Positions 34,669 to 43,129 are shown, numbered from the stretch's first letter. The stretch is DNA of 64,000 nucleotides from Streptomyces lienomycini (GCF_027947595.1 NZ_CP116257.1:5146001-5210000); one strand, 5' to 3'. The notes: generated by a model not told the origin, from the sequence alone. Program-made: numbers and translations.

Positions 34669-35160
34669 ATGACCAGCGCATCGTTTCACCCCGCAGCGGG
34701 ACCGGCCCGTCGTACCGTCGTGGCGGCGGCCGGAGCGGCGGGACTCACCGCCGTGCTGACCGCCTGCGGAGGCTCGGACGACGACGCTTCGAGCGACACC
34801 GTCGCCTCCGGCTCCGCGTCCCAGGAGGCGGGCGGCGGCGGTTCGGGCGGCGGCGAGAACGCCGGGGCCGGAGCGGCGCTCGCCGCGACCGCCGACATAC
34901 CCGAGGGCGGCGGGAAGGTCTTCCCCGATCAGAAGGTGGTGGTCACCCAGCCGGCGGCGGGCGAGTTCAAGGCGTTCTCCGCCACCTGCACCCACCAGGG
35001 CTGCGCCGTGAAGAGCGTGGCCGACGGCGTCATCAACTGCCCGTGCCACAACAGCAACTTCTCGATCACCGACGGCAGTGTGCAGAGCGGTCCGGCGACC
35101 AAACCGCTGCCCGCCGTGCGGATCGCGGTCGGCGGGGACTCGATCCGGCTGGCCGAATGA
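34669..35160 (+). CDS. Rieske-domain Tat lipoprotein
   Basis: 163 residues with GGAAGGGA before the ATG. Twin-arginine signal PARRTVVAAAGAAGL with lipobox LTAC at about residues 24-27. A Ser/Gly linker leads to a Rieske fold with both cluster boxes: CTHQGC and CPCHNSNF, that is C-x-H-x2-C and C-x2-H. It carries a [2Fe-2S] centre on the outer face of the membrane. Tat export fits a protein folded with its cluster inside the cell. It overlaps a PNPOx-family gene as ATGA. Confidence 0.9.
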   Translation: MTSASFHPAAGPARRTVVAAAGAAGLTAVLTACGGSDDDASSDTVASGSASQEAGGGGSGGGENAGAGAALAATADIPEGGGKVFPDQKVVVTQPAAGEFKAFSATCTHQGCAVKSVADGVINCPCHNSNFSITDGSVQSGPATKPLPAVRIAVGGDSIRLAE

Positions 35161-35624
35161 CCGTGCCGCAGCGCCGGGGCCGCAGGATCATGATGACGCC
35201 CGGTGAGCTGGAGGAGTTCCTGACCGGCCGGCGCACGTGCCGCCTCGCCACGGTCTCGGCCGACGGCGCCCCGCACGTCAGCACGCTCTGGTTCGTGTGG
35301 GACGGCTCCTCGATGTGGCTGTACTCGGTCGTGCGCAGCAGACGCTGGACCGACCTGCGGCGCGACCCGCGGGTGGCGGTCGTCGTCGACACGGGCGAGG
35401 AGTACGACGAGTTGCGGGGCGCGGAGCTGTCCGGCCGGGTGGAGTTCGTGGGCGAGGTGCCGCGCACCGGTGAGCTGCGCGCCGAACTCGATCTCCCGGA
35501 GACCCTGTTCGCCCGCAAGTACTTCGACCTCCAGGAGATGCCGCACGACGGCCGGCACGCCTGGCTGCGGCTGACGCCGGAGAAGGTCGTCTCCTGGGAC
35601 TTCCGCAAGCTGGCGTCCCGGTAA
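35157..35624 (+). CDS. PNPOx-family flavin/F420 protein
   Basis: 155 residues. Pyridoxamine-phosphate-oxidase-like split barrel: MTPGELEEFLTGRRTCRLATVSADGAPHVSTLWFVWDG, then WLYSVVRSRRWTDLRRDPRVAVVVDTG. This is the F420- or FMN-binding group rather than true PdxH. The ATG overlaps the Rieske stop by 4 bases. MMTPGELEEFL, 11 codons later, is another possible start. The substrate is unknown. Confidence 0.85.
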   Translation: MTVPQRRGRRIMMTPGELEEFLTGRRTCRLATVSADGAPHVSTLWFVWDGSSMWLYSVVRSRRWTDLRRDPRVAVVVDTGEEYDELRGAELSGRVEFVGEVPRTGELRAELDLPETLFARKYFDLQEMPHDGRHAWLRLTPEKVVSWDFRKLASR

Positions 35625-35684
35625 CCGGGCTCGGCGCGGCCGGGCTCGGCGTACCGGGCCGCTCGACCCGCCCGGCCGACACCC

Positions 35685-35702
35685 GCCCGGCTCGCGCCGG
35701 GC
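35685..35702. terminator. Hairpin between converging genes
   Basis: GCCCGGC-TCGC-GCCGGGC, a perfect 7-bp stem on a 4-base loop, lying between the end of the PNPOx gene and the end of the LysR gene. It can act from both sides. Confidence 0.65.
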
Positions 35703-35717
35703 GCCCACGCCGGTCGC

Positions 35718-36629
35718 TCACCCCGCCTCACCCACCTGCCGCGCCGTGGCCCTCAGCGCGTCCACCGCCGCCCGGATCGACGGGCGGCGGTCGGCGTCCG
35801 CGCGCCAGACGACGTACACGTGCCGGCGCACACGCTGCTTCAGCGGGGCGGTGACGACCCCGGCGGGCACCGGATGACGTCCGAGCAGCGGGGCGATGCA
35901 CACGCCGAGCCCCGCCGCGACCAGCCCGAGCTGGGTGTGGGTCTCGGCGGCGCGGTGGCCGACGATCGGCTCGACGCCCTTGGAGCGCAGCGTGAACATC
36001 AGCCACTCGTGGCAGAACTCGCCCTCTCCCCACGTGATCCACTCGTCCTCGGCGAACTCGGCGAGGTCCACCTCGTCGCGGTCGGCGAGCCGGTGGCCGA
36101 CCGGCATGGCGACGTCGGCGGGGTCGTCCAGGAGCGGCGCCTTGACCAGACCGTCGGGCAGCGGCATCGGCTTGTTGTACCAGTCGAGGACGACGGCCAG
36201 GTCGAGGTCGCCGCGCACGACGCCGTTGATGGCGCGCTCCGGCTCCAGTTCCGAGGAGCGGATGCGCAGCGCGGCGTGCTCGGCCCGCAGGGCGGCCAGC
36301 GCGGCGGGGAAGAGTCCGCGGGCCGCCGTCGGGAACGCCGCCAGCCGCAGCTCGCCCGCCACCTGTCCGCGCTGCGCCTCCAGGTCGGCCTGGGCCAGTT
36401 CGACCTGGGAGAGGATGCGGGCCGCGTGCTCGGCGAGCAGCCGTCCCGCGTCCGTGAGCCGTACGCCCCGTCCGTTCTTGGCGAGGAGCCGCTGGCCGGC
36501 CTCGCGTTCCAGCTTGGCCAGCTGCTGCGAGACGGCCGAGGTGGTGATGTGCAGTCCGGCGGCGGCGCCGCTGACCGATCCGTGCCGGGCGAGGGCGTCG
36601 AGGGTACGCAGGCGCTCCAGGTTCAACAT
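35718..36629 (-). CDS. LysR-family transcriptional regulator
   Basis: 303 residues. N-terminal winged helix LRTLDALARHGSVSGAAAGLHITTSAVSQQLAKLEREAG (residues 7-45 region) and a type 2 periplasmic-binding-like effector domain (GELRLAAFPTAARGLFP...). No Shine-Dalgarno; TAGCAT is 7 bases before the ATG. Divergent from an EamA exporter with a CGAGAT-N12-ATCTCG box between them, the usual arrangement for a LysR protein and its target. Confidence 0.92.
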   Translation of the reverse strand: MLNLERLRTLDALARHGSVSGAAAGLHITTSAVSQQLAKLEREAGQRLLAKNGRGVRLTDAGRLLAEHAARILSQVELAQADLEAQRGQVAGELRLAAFPTAARGLFPAALAALRAEHAALRIRSSELEPERAINGVVRGDLDLAVVLDWYNKPMPLPDGLVKAPLLDDPADVAMPVGHRLADRDEVDLAEFAEDEWITWGEGEFCHEWLMFTLRSKGVEPIVGHRAAETHTQLGLVAAGLGVCIAPLLGRHPVPAGVVTAPLKQRVRRHVYVVWRADADRRPSIRAAVDALRATARQVGEAG

Positions 36630-36642
36630 GTAAGCGATGCTA

Positions 36643-36666
36643 CGAGATACTCCGTGCGAAATCTCG
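36643..36666. promoter_or_regulatory. LysR-type operator
   Basis: CGAGAT-N12-ATCTCG, perfect arms separated by 12 bases, in the 74-base gap between the divergent LysR and EamA genes. The EamA -35 begins 2 bases beyond the right arm, which suits activation of the exporter. Confidence 0.6.
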
Positions 36667-36667
36667 A

Positions 36668-36696
36668 TTGTGCTAAGAGGACAGCTGGCTCATCGT
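36668..36696 (+). promoter_or_regulatory. Promoter of the LysR-linked EamA gene
   Basis: TTGTGC (36668-36673), a 17-base spacer, and CATCGT (36691-36696). The ATG lies 7 bases later, so a leaderless transcript is expected. Confidence 0.5.
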
Positions 36697-36703
36697 TGCC
36701 TGC

Positions 36704-37690
36704 ATGAGTAGCAGCGTCGTGTCCCCGCCCGCAGTCCGTCGCGTCCTCGACTGGCGCCTGCGCTTCGGGCTCCTCTCCCTCGTCTGGGGCTTCAGCTTCC
36801 TCTTCATGAAGGTGGGCACCGAGAGTTTCGCCCCGTTCCAGGTCACGCTGGGGCGGCTGGCGTTCGGCACGGCCGTGGTCGCCGCGGCGATGGCGGTGAA
36901 GCGGGAGCGGCTTCCGCGCGGGGCGCGGACGTGGGCACATCTGACGGTGGCCGGGTTCCTCCTCAACGCGCTCCCCTTCTCCCTGTTCGCCTTCTCGGAG
37001 CTGACGATCCCCTCGTCCCTCGCGGGCATCTGCAACGCGACCTCACCGCTGTGGGGCATGGCCCTGTCGCTGGTCGCCCTGTCCGAGGACCGGCCGACGC
37101 GGCGCCGGGTGGCCGGCCTCGGCATCGGCTTCCTCGGCGTCCTGACGGTGCTGGGTGTCTGGCAGGGCTTCCACGGGCTCGACGTCACGGGCACGGCGCT
37201 GGCCCTGCTGGCGTCGCTGAGCTATCCGGTCGGCTGGATCTACGTCCGCCGCACCCTGGCCGGCTCCGGCCACTCCCATCTCTCCCTCACCGGGGCCCAG
37301 CTGGGTCTGGCCACGCTGCAACTGGCCGTCGTGACGCCGCTGTTCACCACGGTGCCGACCAGTTTCCCGATGCTGCCGCTGCTCTCGGTCGCGGCTCTGG
37401 GCGTCCTCGGCACGGGGATCGCCTTCCTGATCCAGTACGACCTGGTCGCCGAGGTCGGTCCGACGACGGCCCAGATGGTCACGTACTTCACTCCGGTCAT
37501 CGCCACGGCCGCGGGCGTCGCACTCCTGGGCGAGTCGCTGTCCTGGTCGACCCCCGTCGGCGCGGTGATCGTCCTGGCCGGCGCGGCGCTGACCCAGTCC
37601 CGTCCCAGAACCCGCCGGGACGGCACCACGCCGGAGCCGGCCCACCGGACGGGGTCGCGGGCGCGGGCGCGACAGGGGTCGGGGGTCTGA
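36704..37690 (+). CDS. EamA-family drug/metabolite exporter 1
   Basis: 328 residues with ten membrane segments in two EamA halves: LRFGLLSLVWGFSFLFMKVG and LALLASLSYPVGWIYVRRTL open the two repeats. Each half ends with the usual ALGVLGTGIAF or GESLSW. It probably exports a small metabolite. The divergent LysR protein and its box suggest substrate-controlled expression. A Pro-rich repeat region follows the stop. Confidence 0.9.
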   Translation: MSSSVVSPPAVRRVLDWRLRFGLLSLVWGFSFLFMKVGTESFAPFQVTLGRLAFGTAVVAAAMAVKRERLPRGARTWAHLTVAGFLLNALPFSLFAFSELTIPSSLAGICNATSPLWGMALSLVALSEDRPTRRRVAGLGIGFLGVLTVLGVWQGFHGLDVTGTALALLASLSYPVGWIYVRRTLAGSGHSHLSLTGAQLGLATLQLAVVTPLFTTVPTSFPMLPLLSVAALGVLGTGIAFLIQYDLVAEVGPTTAQMVTYFTPVIATAAGVALLGESLSWSTPVGAVIVLAGAALTQSRPRTRRDGTTPEPAHRTGSRARARQGSGV

Positions 37691-38211
37691 GACCTCCCCG
37701 GCCGGTCGCCGTCGCGCAGTACGTCCGACGGAACCAGCCCGGACTCGTCCGCCAACCACCGCCGCCCGGCATCCTCATGCCCGGCACCCCTCCCGCCCCG
37801 CGGCCGTGCACCCCGGCACCCCCGCTCGGCATCCTCACCCCCGGCACCCCTCCCACCCCGCGCCCGTGCACCACCGGCACCCCCGCTCGGCATCCTCACC
37901 CCCGGCACCCCTCTGCCGCCCGACGCCCGTGCACCACCGGCACCCCTGCCGCCCGGCATCCCTACACCGGGCGTCCCGGCCCTCTGCCCCTGGCGCCCCT
38001 GCCCCCCAGCACCTCCGCCATCCCGTGCCCGCGCCCCCGGCACCCCTGCCACCCTGCCGCCCGGCGCCCGTCCCCCGGCGTCCCGACCCTTTGCCGCCCG
38101 GCGCCCGTGCCGACCGGCACCTCCCCACCGGAGCCGTCGCCGACCGGAGCCGTTGCCGAGCGCGCCGGGACCAGCACGGCGCCCGCGCGAGGCGGACGGG
38201 GCCTCGGGGCG
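37691..38211. repeat. C-rich intergenic region with a decaying minisatellite
   Basis: 521 bases between two converging genes. From 37767 to about 38014 a unit of about 60 bases starting CGGCATCCTC repeats four times (starts at 37767, 37827, 37888 and 37954; periods 60, 61 and 66), with the CACCCC and CCGTGCACC segments conserved and the last copy diverged. The plus strand is very C-rich. Frames over it are only low-complexity Pro, His or Gly-Arg strings, so I see no gene. Confidence 0.72.
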
Positions 38212-39546
38212 TCAGGCGAGGGTCCGCGGCGGCCCCGACCCCGGTCCGACCGCCGCCGCGACCGCCGCCGCCAGCGGGCCGGCGTCCTCCTCCCCCAGCG
38301 TCGAGACGGTGATCCGGATGCCGGGCGGGGCGCTCAGCCGGAAGCGGGCGCCGGGGGCCACGGCCCAGCCGGCGTGCAGGAGACGGGCGACGGCGCCGGT
38401 CTCGTCCGGCACCGGGATCCACGCGTTCAGGCCGCTGCGCCCGTACGCGGCGACCCCGTGTTCCGCGAGGGCGCCGAGAAGCGCGTCCCGGCGTCGTCCG
38501 TACACGCCCGCCGCGCGGGGGCCCGCCGGACCGTCCGCCCACAGCCGGGCCACGGCCCGCTGGGTGATGCGGCTGACCCAGCCGGGGCCGAGCCGCTGGC
38601 GCCCGCGCACCCGGTCGAGCGTCACGGGGTCCCCGGTGAGCACGGCAAGCCGCAGGTCGGGGCCGCATGCCTTGGCGGCCGAGCGGACGAAGGCCCAGTG
38701 GGATGTCGTACCGGCGAGGGGATGCAGGGGAAGGTCGACGATGCCGTGGCCGTGGTCGTCCTCGATGAGCAGCGTCCCCGGGTGGTCGCGCAGTACGGAC
38801 CGCAGGGCACGCGCGCGTGCCGGGCCCACCGCCGCGCCCGTCGGGTTCTGCGCGCGGTCCGTGACCACCAGGGCACGGGCCCCGGCCGCCAGGACCCGGC
38901 GTACGTCCTCGGGCAGCGGCCCCTGGTCGTCGACCCCGACGGCGACCGCGCGCAGCCCGAGCGCGGGGACGAGGTCGAGGAGGCTGCCCCAGCCCGGGTC
39001 CTCGACGGCGACGGCGTCACCGGGCTTGAGATGGGCCGCGAGGACCCGCTCCATCGCGTCCAGCGAGCCGGACGTCACCGCCACGGGCCCGTCCGGCACA
39101 CCGTCGGCGTCCAGCTCGGCCCGTGCGACGGCCGCCAGTTCGGGGTCCACGGGGGCGTGCCCGTACAGCACGGGTTCGCGGTCGCCCTGTTCGGCCGCGG
39201 CGGCGAACACGGGGCCCAGCGCGGGCAGCAGCGCCGGGTCGGGATTGCCGTCGGACACGTCGCGCACGCCCTCGGGCACCGAGACGCGGATGAACTCCCG
39301 CCCGGTGGTGGCCGGTTTCGCGCGCACCCGGCTGCCCCGCCGCCCGGCCGTCTCGATGACGCCGCGCTCGCGCAGGGTTCGATAGGCGACGGCGACGGTG
39401 TTCGGGTTCACCCCCAGCCGCTGCGCCAACTCCCGCATGGGCGGCAGGGACTGCCCCGGCTCCAGCTCCCCCGAGCCCACCGCACGCTCGACGCTCGCGG
39501 AGATCTCCGCTGCGCCCCGCCCTGTGATCCGATACTCTCCTAGCAC
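38212..39546 (-). CDS. MocR-type (GntR/aminotransferase) regulator
   Basis: 444 residues from a GTG. GntR winged helix, MRELAQRLGVNPNTVAVAYRTLRERGVIETAGRRGSRV (about residues 37-75), then a fold-type I aminotransferase domain: NPTG in RAQNPTGAAV, DDHGHG, and FVRSAAKACGPDLRLA with the PLP lysine. It has the full PLP-binding set of the PdxR/MocR group. The promoter is CATAAT 7 bases ahead of the GTG, so the mRNA is leaderless. The divergent PNPOx-family gene shares its regulatory region and is probably its target. Confidence 0.9.
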   Translation of the reverse strand: MLGEYRITGRGAAEISASVERAVGSGELEPGQSLPPMRELAQRLGVNPNTVAVAYRTLRERGVIETAGRRGSRVRAKPATTGREFIRVSVPEGVRDVSDGNPDPALLPALGPVFAAAAEQGDREPVLYGHAPVDPELAAVARAELDADGVPDGPVAVTSGSLDAMERVLAAHLKPGDAVAVEDPGWGSLLDLVPALGLRAVAVGVDDQGPLPEDVRRVLAAGARALVVTDRAQNPTGAAVGPARARALRSVLRDHPGTLLIEDDHGHGIVDLPLHPLAGTTSHWAFVRSAAKACGPDLRLAVLTGDPVTLDRVRGRQRLGPGWVSRITQRAVARLWADGPAGPRAAGVYGRRRDALLGALAEHGVAAYGRSGLNAWIPVPDETGAVARLLHAGWAVAPGARFRLSAPPGIRITVSTLGEEDAGPLAAAVAAAVGPGSGPPRTLA

Positions 39547-39553
39547 AAAAACA

Positions 39554-39582
39554 ATTATGCACTAGTGCAATGGAGAGTGCCA
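39554..39582 (-). promoter_or_regulatory. mocR promoter with internal operator
   Basis: On the minus strand TGGCAC (39582-39577) and CATAAT (39559-39554) have a 17-base spacer. The perfect 12-bp palindrome TGCACTAGTGCA (39558-39569) sits on and beside the -10. The -35 overlaps the start codon of the divergent gene. A single dimer bound here could control both directions. Confidence 0.6.
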
Positions 39583-40268
39583 TGCAGGGGACCACGGGGA
39601 CGCCGTCGCAGCCCGCCGACACCTACCCGCCCACCGAACGCACCGTCCCGACCCGCTCCCCCGAGCGGGCCGCTTACGACAAGGAGCTGGTGCACTCGAT
39701 ACTCGACGAGGGCTACGTCTGCCATCTCGGTTTCGTCCGCGACGGCGCCCCGGTGGTCCTGCCCACGCTGTACGGCCGGGTGGGCGAGCGGCTCTACGTG
39801 CACGGCTCGACGGGCTCGCGCCCGTTGCGGATGACGGGCGCGGCCGACCCGGGGCTGCCGGTGTGCCTGACCGTGACGCATGTGGACGCGCTGGTGCTGG
39901 CCCGCTCCGCCTTCCACCACTCGATGAACTACCGGTCGGTGGTGGTGCACGGCACGGCGTACGAGGTGACGGACCCCGAGGAGCGGCGCGCGGCCCTGGA
40001 CGCCCTGGTCGACCACGTCGTCCCGGGCCGCTCCCGCGACTCCCGGCCGGCGAACAGGAAGGAGCTGGCGGCCACCGCCGTGATCCGCCTCGACCTGGAC
40101 GAGGTCTCCGCCAAGCTCCGCACCGGCGGCGTCAACGACGAGCCCGAGGACCTCGCCCTCCCGCACTGGGCCGGTCTCGTCCCGTTGCGCAAGGGGTACG
40201 AGGCTCCGGTCGCCGACCCGGGTCTGGACCCCGGCACCGCGCTGCCGGACTACCTGTCGGCCGGGTGA
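39582..40268 (+). CDS. PNPOx-family protein next to MocR
   Basis: 228 residues from an ATG with GGAGAG nearby; an ATG 4 codons upstream lies within the operator. Split-barrel flavin fold: SILDEGYVCHLGFVRDGAPVVLPTLYGR, RLYVHGSTGSRPLR, VCLTVTHVDALVLARSAFHHSMNYRSVVVHGTAYEV. HSMNYRSV is the FMN-phosphate region of the pyridoxamine 5'-phosphate-oxidase-like family. Its pairing with a PLP-binding MocR regulator suggests a role in vitamin B6 or amino-acid metabolism. Confidence 0.88.
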   Translation: MQGTTGTPSQPADTYPPTERTVPTRSPERAAYDKELVHSILDEGYVCHLGFVRDGAPVVLPTLYGRVGERLYVHGSTGSRPLRMTGAADPGLPVCLTVTHVDALVLARSAFHHSMNYRSVVVHGTAYEVTDPEERRAALDALVDHVVPGRSRDSRPANRKELAATAVIRLDLDEVSAKLRTGGVNDEPEDLALPHWAGLVPLRKGYEAPVADPGLDPGTALPDYLSAG

Positions 40269-40320
40269 CGCGGGTCCGTGCGGCGAGGGCTTCGGGGACC
40301 GCTCCGGGGAGCCTCCGCCG

Positions 40321-41280
40321 TCACGCCGGCGTCGGTCGCGCCCGCGGCTCCCTCGTCGCCCGCGCCGCCCGTGTCTCCGCCACCGCGAGCCCCGCGACCG
40401 AGCCGAGCATCAGCAGCGTCCCGGCCAGCGTCGCCGCCGTGAGGTGCTCGCCGAGCAGCAGGACGGCGAGCGCGGCCGCGCTGACCGGCTCGAGGAGCAT
40501 GATCACGGAGACGGTCGCGGACCGCACGACGGCCGCGCCGGCGAAGTAGAGCCCGTAGGCGAGGGCGGTCGGGACGGCGGCGACGTACGCGAGGAGCCAC
40601 AGCAGCCGGACCGGCTCGGCGGTGTGCGGCACCAGGCCCTCGGCCAGGGCGAGCGGCAGCAGGCACAGGCTCGTGACGGCGAACGCCCCCACGGACGTAC
40701 TGGCGGCGTCCGCCCCGCCGCCCCTCCCCCACCAGCGGGTGAGCAGCGTCATCGCCGAGTACCCGACGGCGGACAGCAGCGCGAGCAGGACGCCCGGCAG
40801 GTGGACGGTCGCGCTCCCGCCGCCGAGGACGAGTACCGCGAGCCCGGCGAGCGCGCCGACGACGGCCGCGGCGCCGCCCCACCCGAGGTGCTCACCGAGG
40901 GCCAGACGTGCGCCGAGAGCGATCAGCACGGGCCCCGCGCCGAGGGTGACCACGGTGGCCACGGCGAGCCCGGTGGACTGGACGGCGGCGAAGTAGGCGG
41001 TCTGGAACACCGCCAGCCCGAGACCGGTGACGACGGCCCGCAGCGCCTTGCGGGCGAAGGGTTCCCGGACCGCCGGGCGCACCCGCGGTCGCAGCGGACG
41101 GGCGGCGAGCAGCAAAACGAGCCCCACCGCGCAGCGCCAGAACGACAGGGCGACGGGGCCCATGTCGCTGGCGCGGTAGACCAGCGAGGCGGCGGCACCG
41201 GCGGTGCCCCAGGCGACACCGGCGACGATCAGATAGAGGAGGCCACGCCCGACGGGCAGGCCGGAGACGGCGTTCGACAC
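40321..41280 (-). CDS. EamA-family exporter 2, behind a leader peptide
   Basis: 319 residues from a GTG with GGAGAG 5 bases upstream. Two EamA repeats, [23 protein letters not shown] and [20 protein letters not shown], ten membrane segments, and the RhtA-type LGEHL at the end of each half. Probably an amino-acid or metabolite exporter. The 180-base leader has its own promoter, a 13-codon ORF and two hairpins, so attenuation is likely. A second EamA gene lies upstream in the same direction. Confidence 0.9.
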   Translation of the reverse strand: MSNAVSGLPVGRGLLYLIVAGVAWGTAGAAASLVYRASDMGPVALSFWRCAVGLVLLLAARPLRPRVRPAVREPFARKALRAVVTGLGLAVFQTAYFAAVQSTGLAVATVVTLGAGPVLIALGARLALGEHLGWGGAAAVVGALAGLAVLVLGGGSATVHLPGVLLALLSAVGYSAMTLLTRWWGRGGGADAASTSVGAFAVTSLCLLPLALAEGLVPHTAEPVRLLWLLAYVAAVPTALAYGLYFAGAAVVRSATVSVIMLLEPVSAAALAVLLLGEHLTAATLAGTLLMLGSVAGLAVAETRAARATREPRARPTPA

Positions 41281-41326
41281 GAGTTCTCTCCGCAGACGCG
41301 CACGAGGCGCGGGAAGTTCTGAGCGG

Positions 41327-41399
41327 CCCCGGAGACGACCGGGGCGCGGGGACTCTCGTCTGCGGGCAGCACCGTCCCGCCCGGCGACTACGTGCCGGG
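41327..41399 (-). promoter_or_regulatory. Hairpins in the leader of exporter 2
   Basis: Two perfect hairpins follow the leader ORF on the minus strand: CCCGGC-N8-GCCGGG (41380-41399) and CCCCGG-N6-CCGGGG (41327-41344). They fill the gap between the leader stop and the exporter start and are candidates for anti-terminator and terminator or for blocking the ribosome-binding site. Confidence 0.5.
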
Positions 41400-41418
41400 C
41401 CGGTCGCAGGGGCCCGCC

Positions 41419-41460
41419 TCAGGCGGCCGGAGGCGGGAGGACGAGTGCGTCGGAGTGCAT
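41419..41460 (-). CDS. 13-residue leader peptide MHSDALVLPPPAA
   Basis: A 13-codon ORF ending in a Pro triplet. There is no Shine-Dalgarno, but TAAAGT ends 7 bases before its ATG, so the mRNA probably begins at the ATG. The stop is followed by two hairpins and then the exporter 2 gene. PPP stretches slow ribosomes in the absence of EF-P, so the peptide may sense translation or proline supply. Not described to my knowledge; short length leaves doubt. Confidence 0.5.
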   Translation of the reverse strand: MHSDALVLPPPAA

Positions 41461-41467
41461 GATCGGC

Positions 41468-41497
41468 ACTTTAGGTCGCCGTTCCCCGGCTCGACAA
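41468..41497 (-). promoter_or_regulatory. Promoter of the leader and exporter 2
   Basis: TTGTCG (41497-41492), an 18-base spacer and TAAAGT (41473-41468) on the minus strand. It overlaps the last codons and TAA stop of exporter 3. This is one of the best sigma-70-like matches in the window. Confidence 0.6.
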
Positions 41498-42475
41498 CTC
41501 CCTTTCGGGCCCTCCGCCGGCCACGGGTTCCGCGGAGCCCTTCGCGGGGGTCGACGACTGGGCGATGAACGCGCCGGCCAGTACCACGACGCCGCCCACG
41601 ATCTGCGGGGCGGAGAGGTGCTCGCCCAGCAGCACCCAGGCCAGCACGGTCGCGATGACGGCTTCGAGGCAGGCCACGACCCCGGCGACCTGCGGCGACA
41701 GGCGGCGCACGGCGACGATGCCGGTGACGTAGGCGAGCACGGTGGCGATGAGCACGATCCAGGCCAGCAGCAGGTACGCGGCCACGGGGGTGCCGTCCAT
41801 GGGTGCGCTGCCGGCGAGGACGGACCAGTCCATGGACCAGGGCCGGGCGACGACGGTGAGCACGGCCGCCCCGACGAGCAGCCCGTAGGCGATGACGCCG
41901 AGCGGGTCGGGCGTCTCCTCGCCCGCGTCGCTGCCCTGGTCGGACAGGACGAAGTAACCGACCTGGCAGCAGGCGGCGCCGAGCGCGAGGAGCAGTCCGA
42001 GGGCGTCGAAGCCCAGCCCCGACCAGACCTCGACCACACAGGCGAGCCCGCCGACCGCCAGGACCACTCCGAGCGCGGCGGCACGCGTGACCGGCCGCCG
42101 CTGCACGAACCGCACCCAGCCGAGGACCAGGGCGGGGGCCAGGTACTCGACGAGCAGCGCGACGCCCACGGGGATGCGGGAGATGGCGGCGAAGTAGCAG
42201 GCCTGCACACCGGCCACGGCGAGCAGTCCGTACCCGGCGACCAGCGCGGGCCTGCGGCGCGGCAGCGCGCGGTGGCGCACGGCGAGCGGCAGCATCACCA
42301 GGGCCGCGCCCGCCACGCGCAGCCAGACGACGTGGAGGGGGTCGAGCCCGGCCTCGATCAGTGGCTTGGCCGCGACTCCGGAGCCTCCGAAGGCGACCGC
42401 GGAGGCGAGTGCCAGACCGAGTCCGGTGCCCTTGCCGCGGCGGACGCGAGCGCTGTCAGACGTATGCACCGGCAC
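41471..42475 (-). CDS. EamA-family exporter 3
   Basis: 334 residues, ten membrane segments. GLGLALASAVAFGGSGVAAKPLIEAGLDPLHVVWLRV opens repeat 1, and GLLLALGAACCQVGYFVLSDQ opens repeat 2; VACLEAVIATVLAWVLLGEHL ends it. The closest pattern is the RhtA-like group of homoserine/threonine and drug exporters. The stop codon lies within the promoter of the leader for exporter 2. The substrate is unknown. Confidence 0.9.
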   Translation of the reverse strand: MPVHTSDSARVRRGKGTGLGLALASAVAFGGSGVAAKPLIEAGLDPLHVVWLRVAGAALVMLPLAVRHRALPRRRPALVAGYGLLAVAGVQACYFAAISRIPVGVALLVEYLAPALVLGWVRFVQRRPVTRAAALGVVLAVGGLACVVEVWSGLGFDALGLLLALGAACCQVGYFVLSDQGSDAGEETPDPLGVIAYGLLVGAAVLTVVARPWSMDWSVLAGSAPMDGTPVAAYLLLAWIVLIATVLAYVTGIVAVRRLSPQVAGVVACLEAVIATVLAWVLLGEHLSAPQIVGGVVVLAGAFIAQSSTPAKGSAEPVAGGGPERELSSRGTAT

Positions 42476-42553
42476 ATGATGACAGGGGTCGACATGACCG
42501 TCACCCCCGTTGACACCTGTCTCACCGACTGGACGCGCGACCGGCGCCCGCGC

Positions 42554-43129
42554 TCAGGGCGTCGGCTCGACGTGGCTGTCCACGCGGGCGAGCACGGTGT
42601 GCGGCTGGACGGCGACGCGGGCCAGCACCTCGACGGCGCGCGCCTGCGGGTCCACGACCAGGGCGGCGAGCAGGTCGACGCCGCCCGCCCGGGCCGCTCC
42701 ACGCCGGTCGGCCCGCGCGCAGGCGTCCTTCATGGCCGCCGCGGCCAGCGGGGAGAAACCGGCGGCCCCGGTCACGACGGGTACGGCGCCGGAGTCCTCG
42801 ACGGCGCTCTGCCAGCGCAGGCCGTAGCCGATGCTGCGTTGTACGAGGTAGCCGAGCAGCCGGGCGATCCGGGGCCCGTCCCCGAGGAGCGCGCGGACCT
42901 CGGCGTCGGTCTCCAGGAGCGAGTGCAGCAGGTGGGCCGTGTCGATGTGGGGGTCGCCGTCCCGCACGGCCCGGCGACGGGCGCCGGAGACCGCGGAGGC
43001 CAGTTCCACGCTGAACCGGCCGTCCAGGTCGACGCCGTCCGGGCACCGGCCGCCTTGCTCGCCGGCCGACTGCCGGGGGATACGGGGTTGCACGTCTCCC
43101 AGCACATCAGCCCCCGGGGCCCGGGTCAT
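42554..43129 (-). CDS. Clp N-terminal (repeat) domain protein
   Basis: 191 residues from an ATG (MTRAPGADVLGDV); a longer form of 217 residues is possible. Two Clp_N-like repeats: FSVELASAVSGARRRAVRDGDPHIDTAHLLHSLLE and FSPLAAAAMKDACARADRRGAARAGGVDLLAALV. No AAA domain follows, so it is a stand-alone ClpC/ClpA N-domain, which in that family binds adaptors and substrates. Such proteins may compete for or tune Clp protease adaptors. Confidence 0.83.
   Translation of the reverse strand: MTRAPGADVLGDVQPRIPRQSAGEQGGRCPDGVDLDGRFSVELASAVSGARRRAVRDGDPHIDTAHLLHSLLETDAEVRALLGDGPRIARLLGYLVQRSIGYGLRWQSAVEDSGAVPVVTGAAGFSPLAAAAMKDACARADRRGAARAGGVDLLAALVVDPQARAVEVLARVAVQPHTVLARVDSHVEPTP

Noticed and set aside
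37767..38014. CRISPR-like repeat array
   Set aside because: Units are about 60 bases, contiguous without spacers and diverging, so it is a minisatellite; no cas gene is present.
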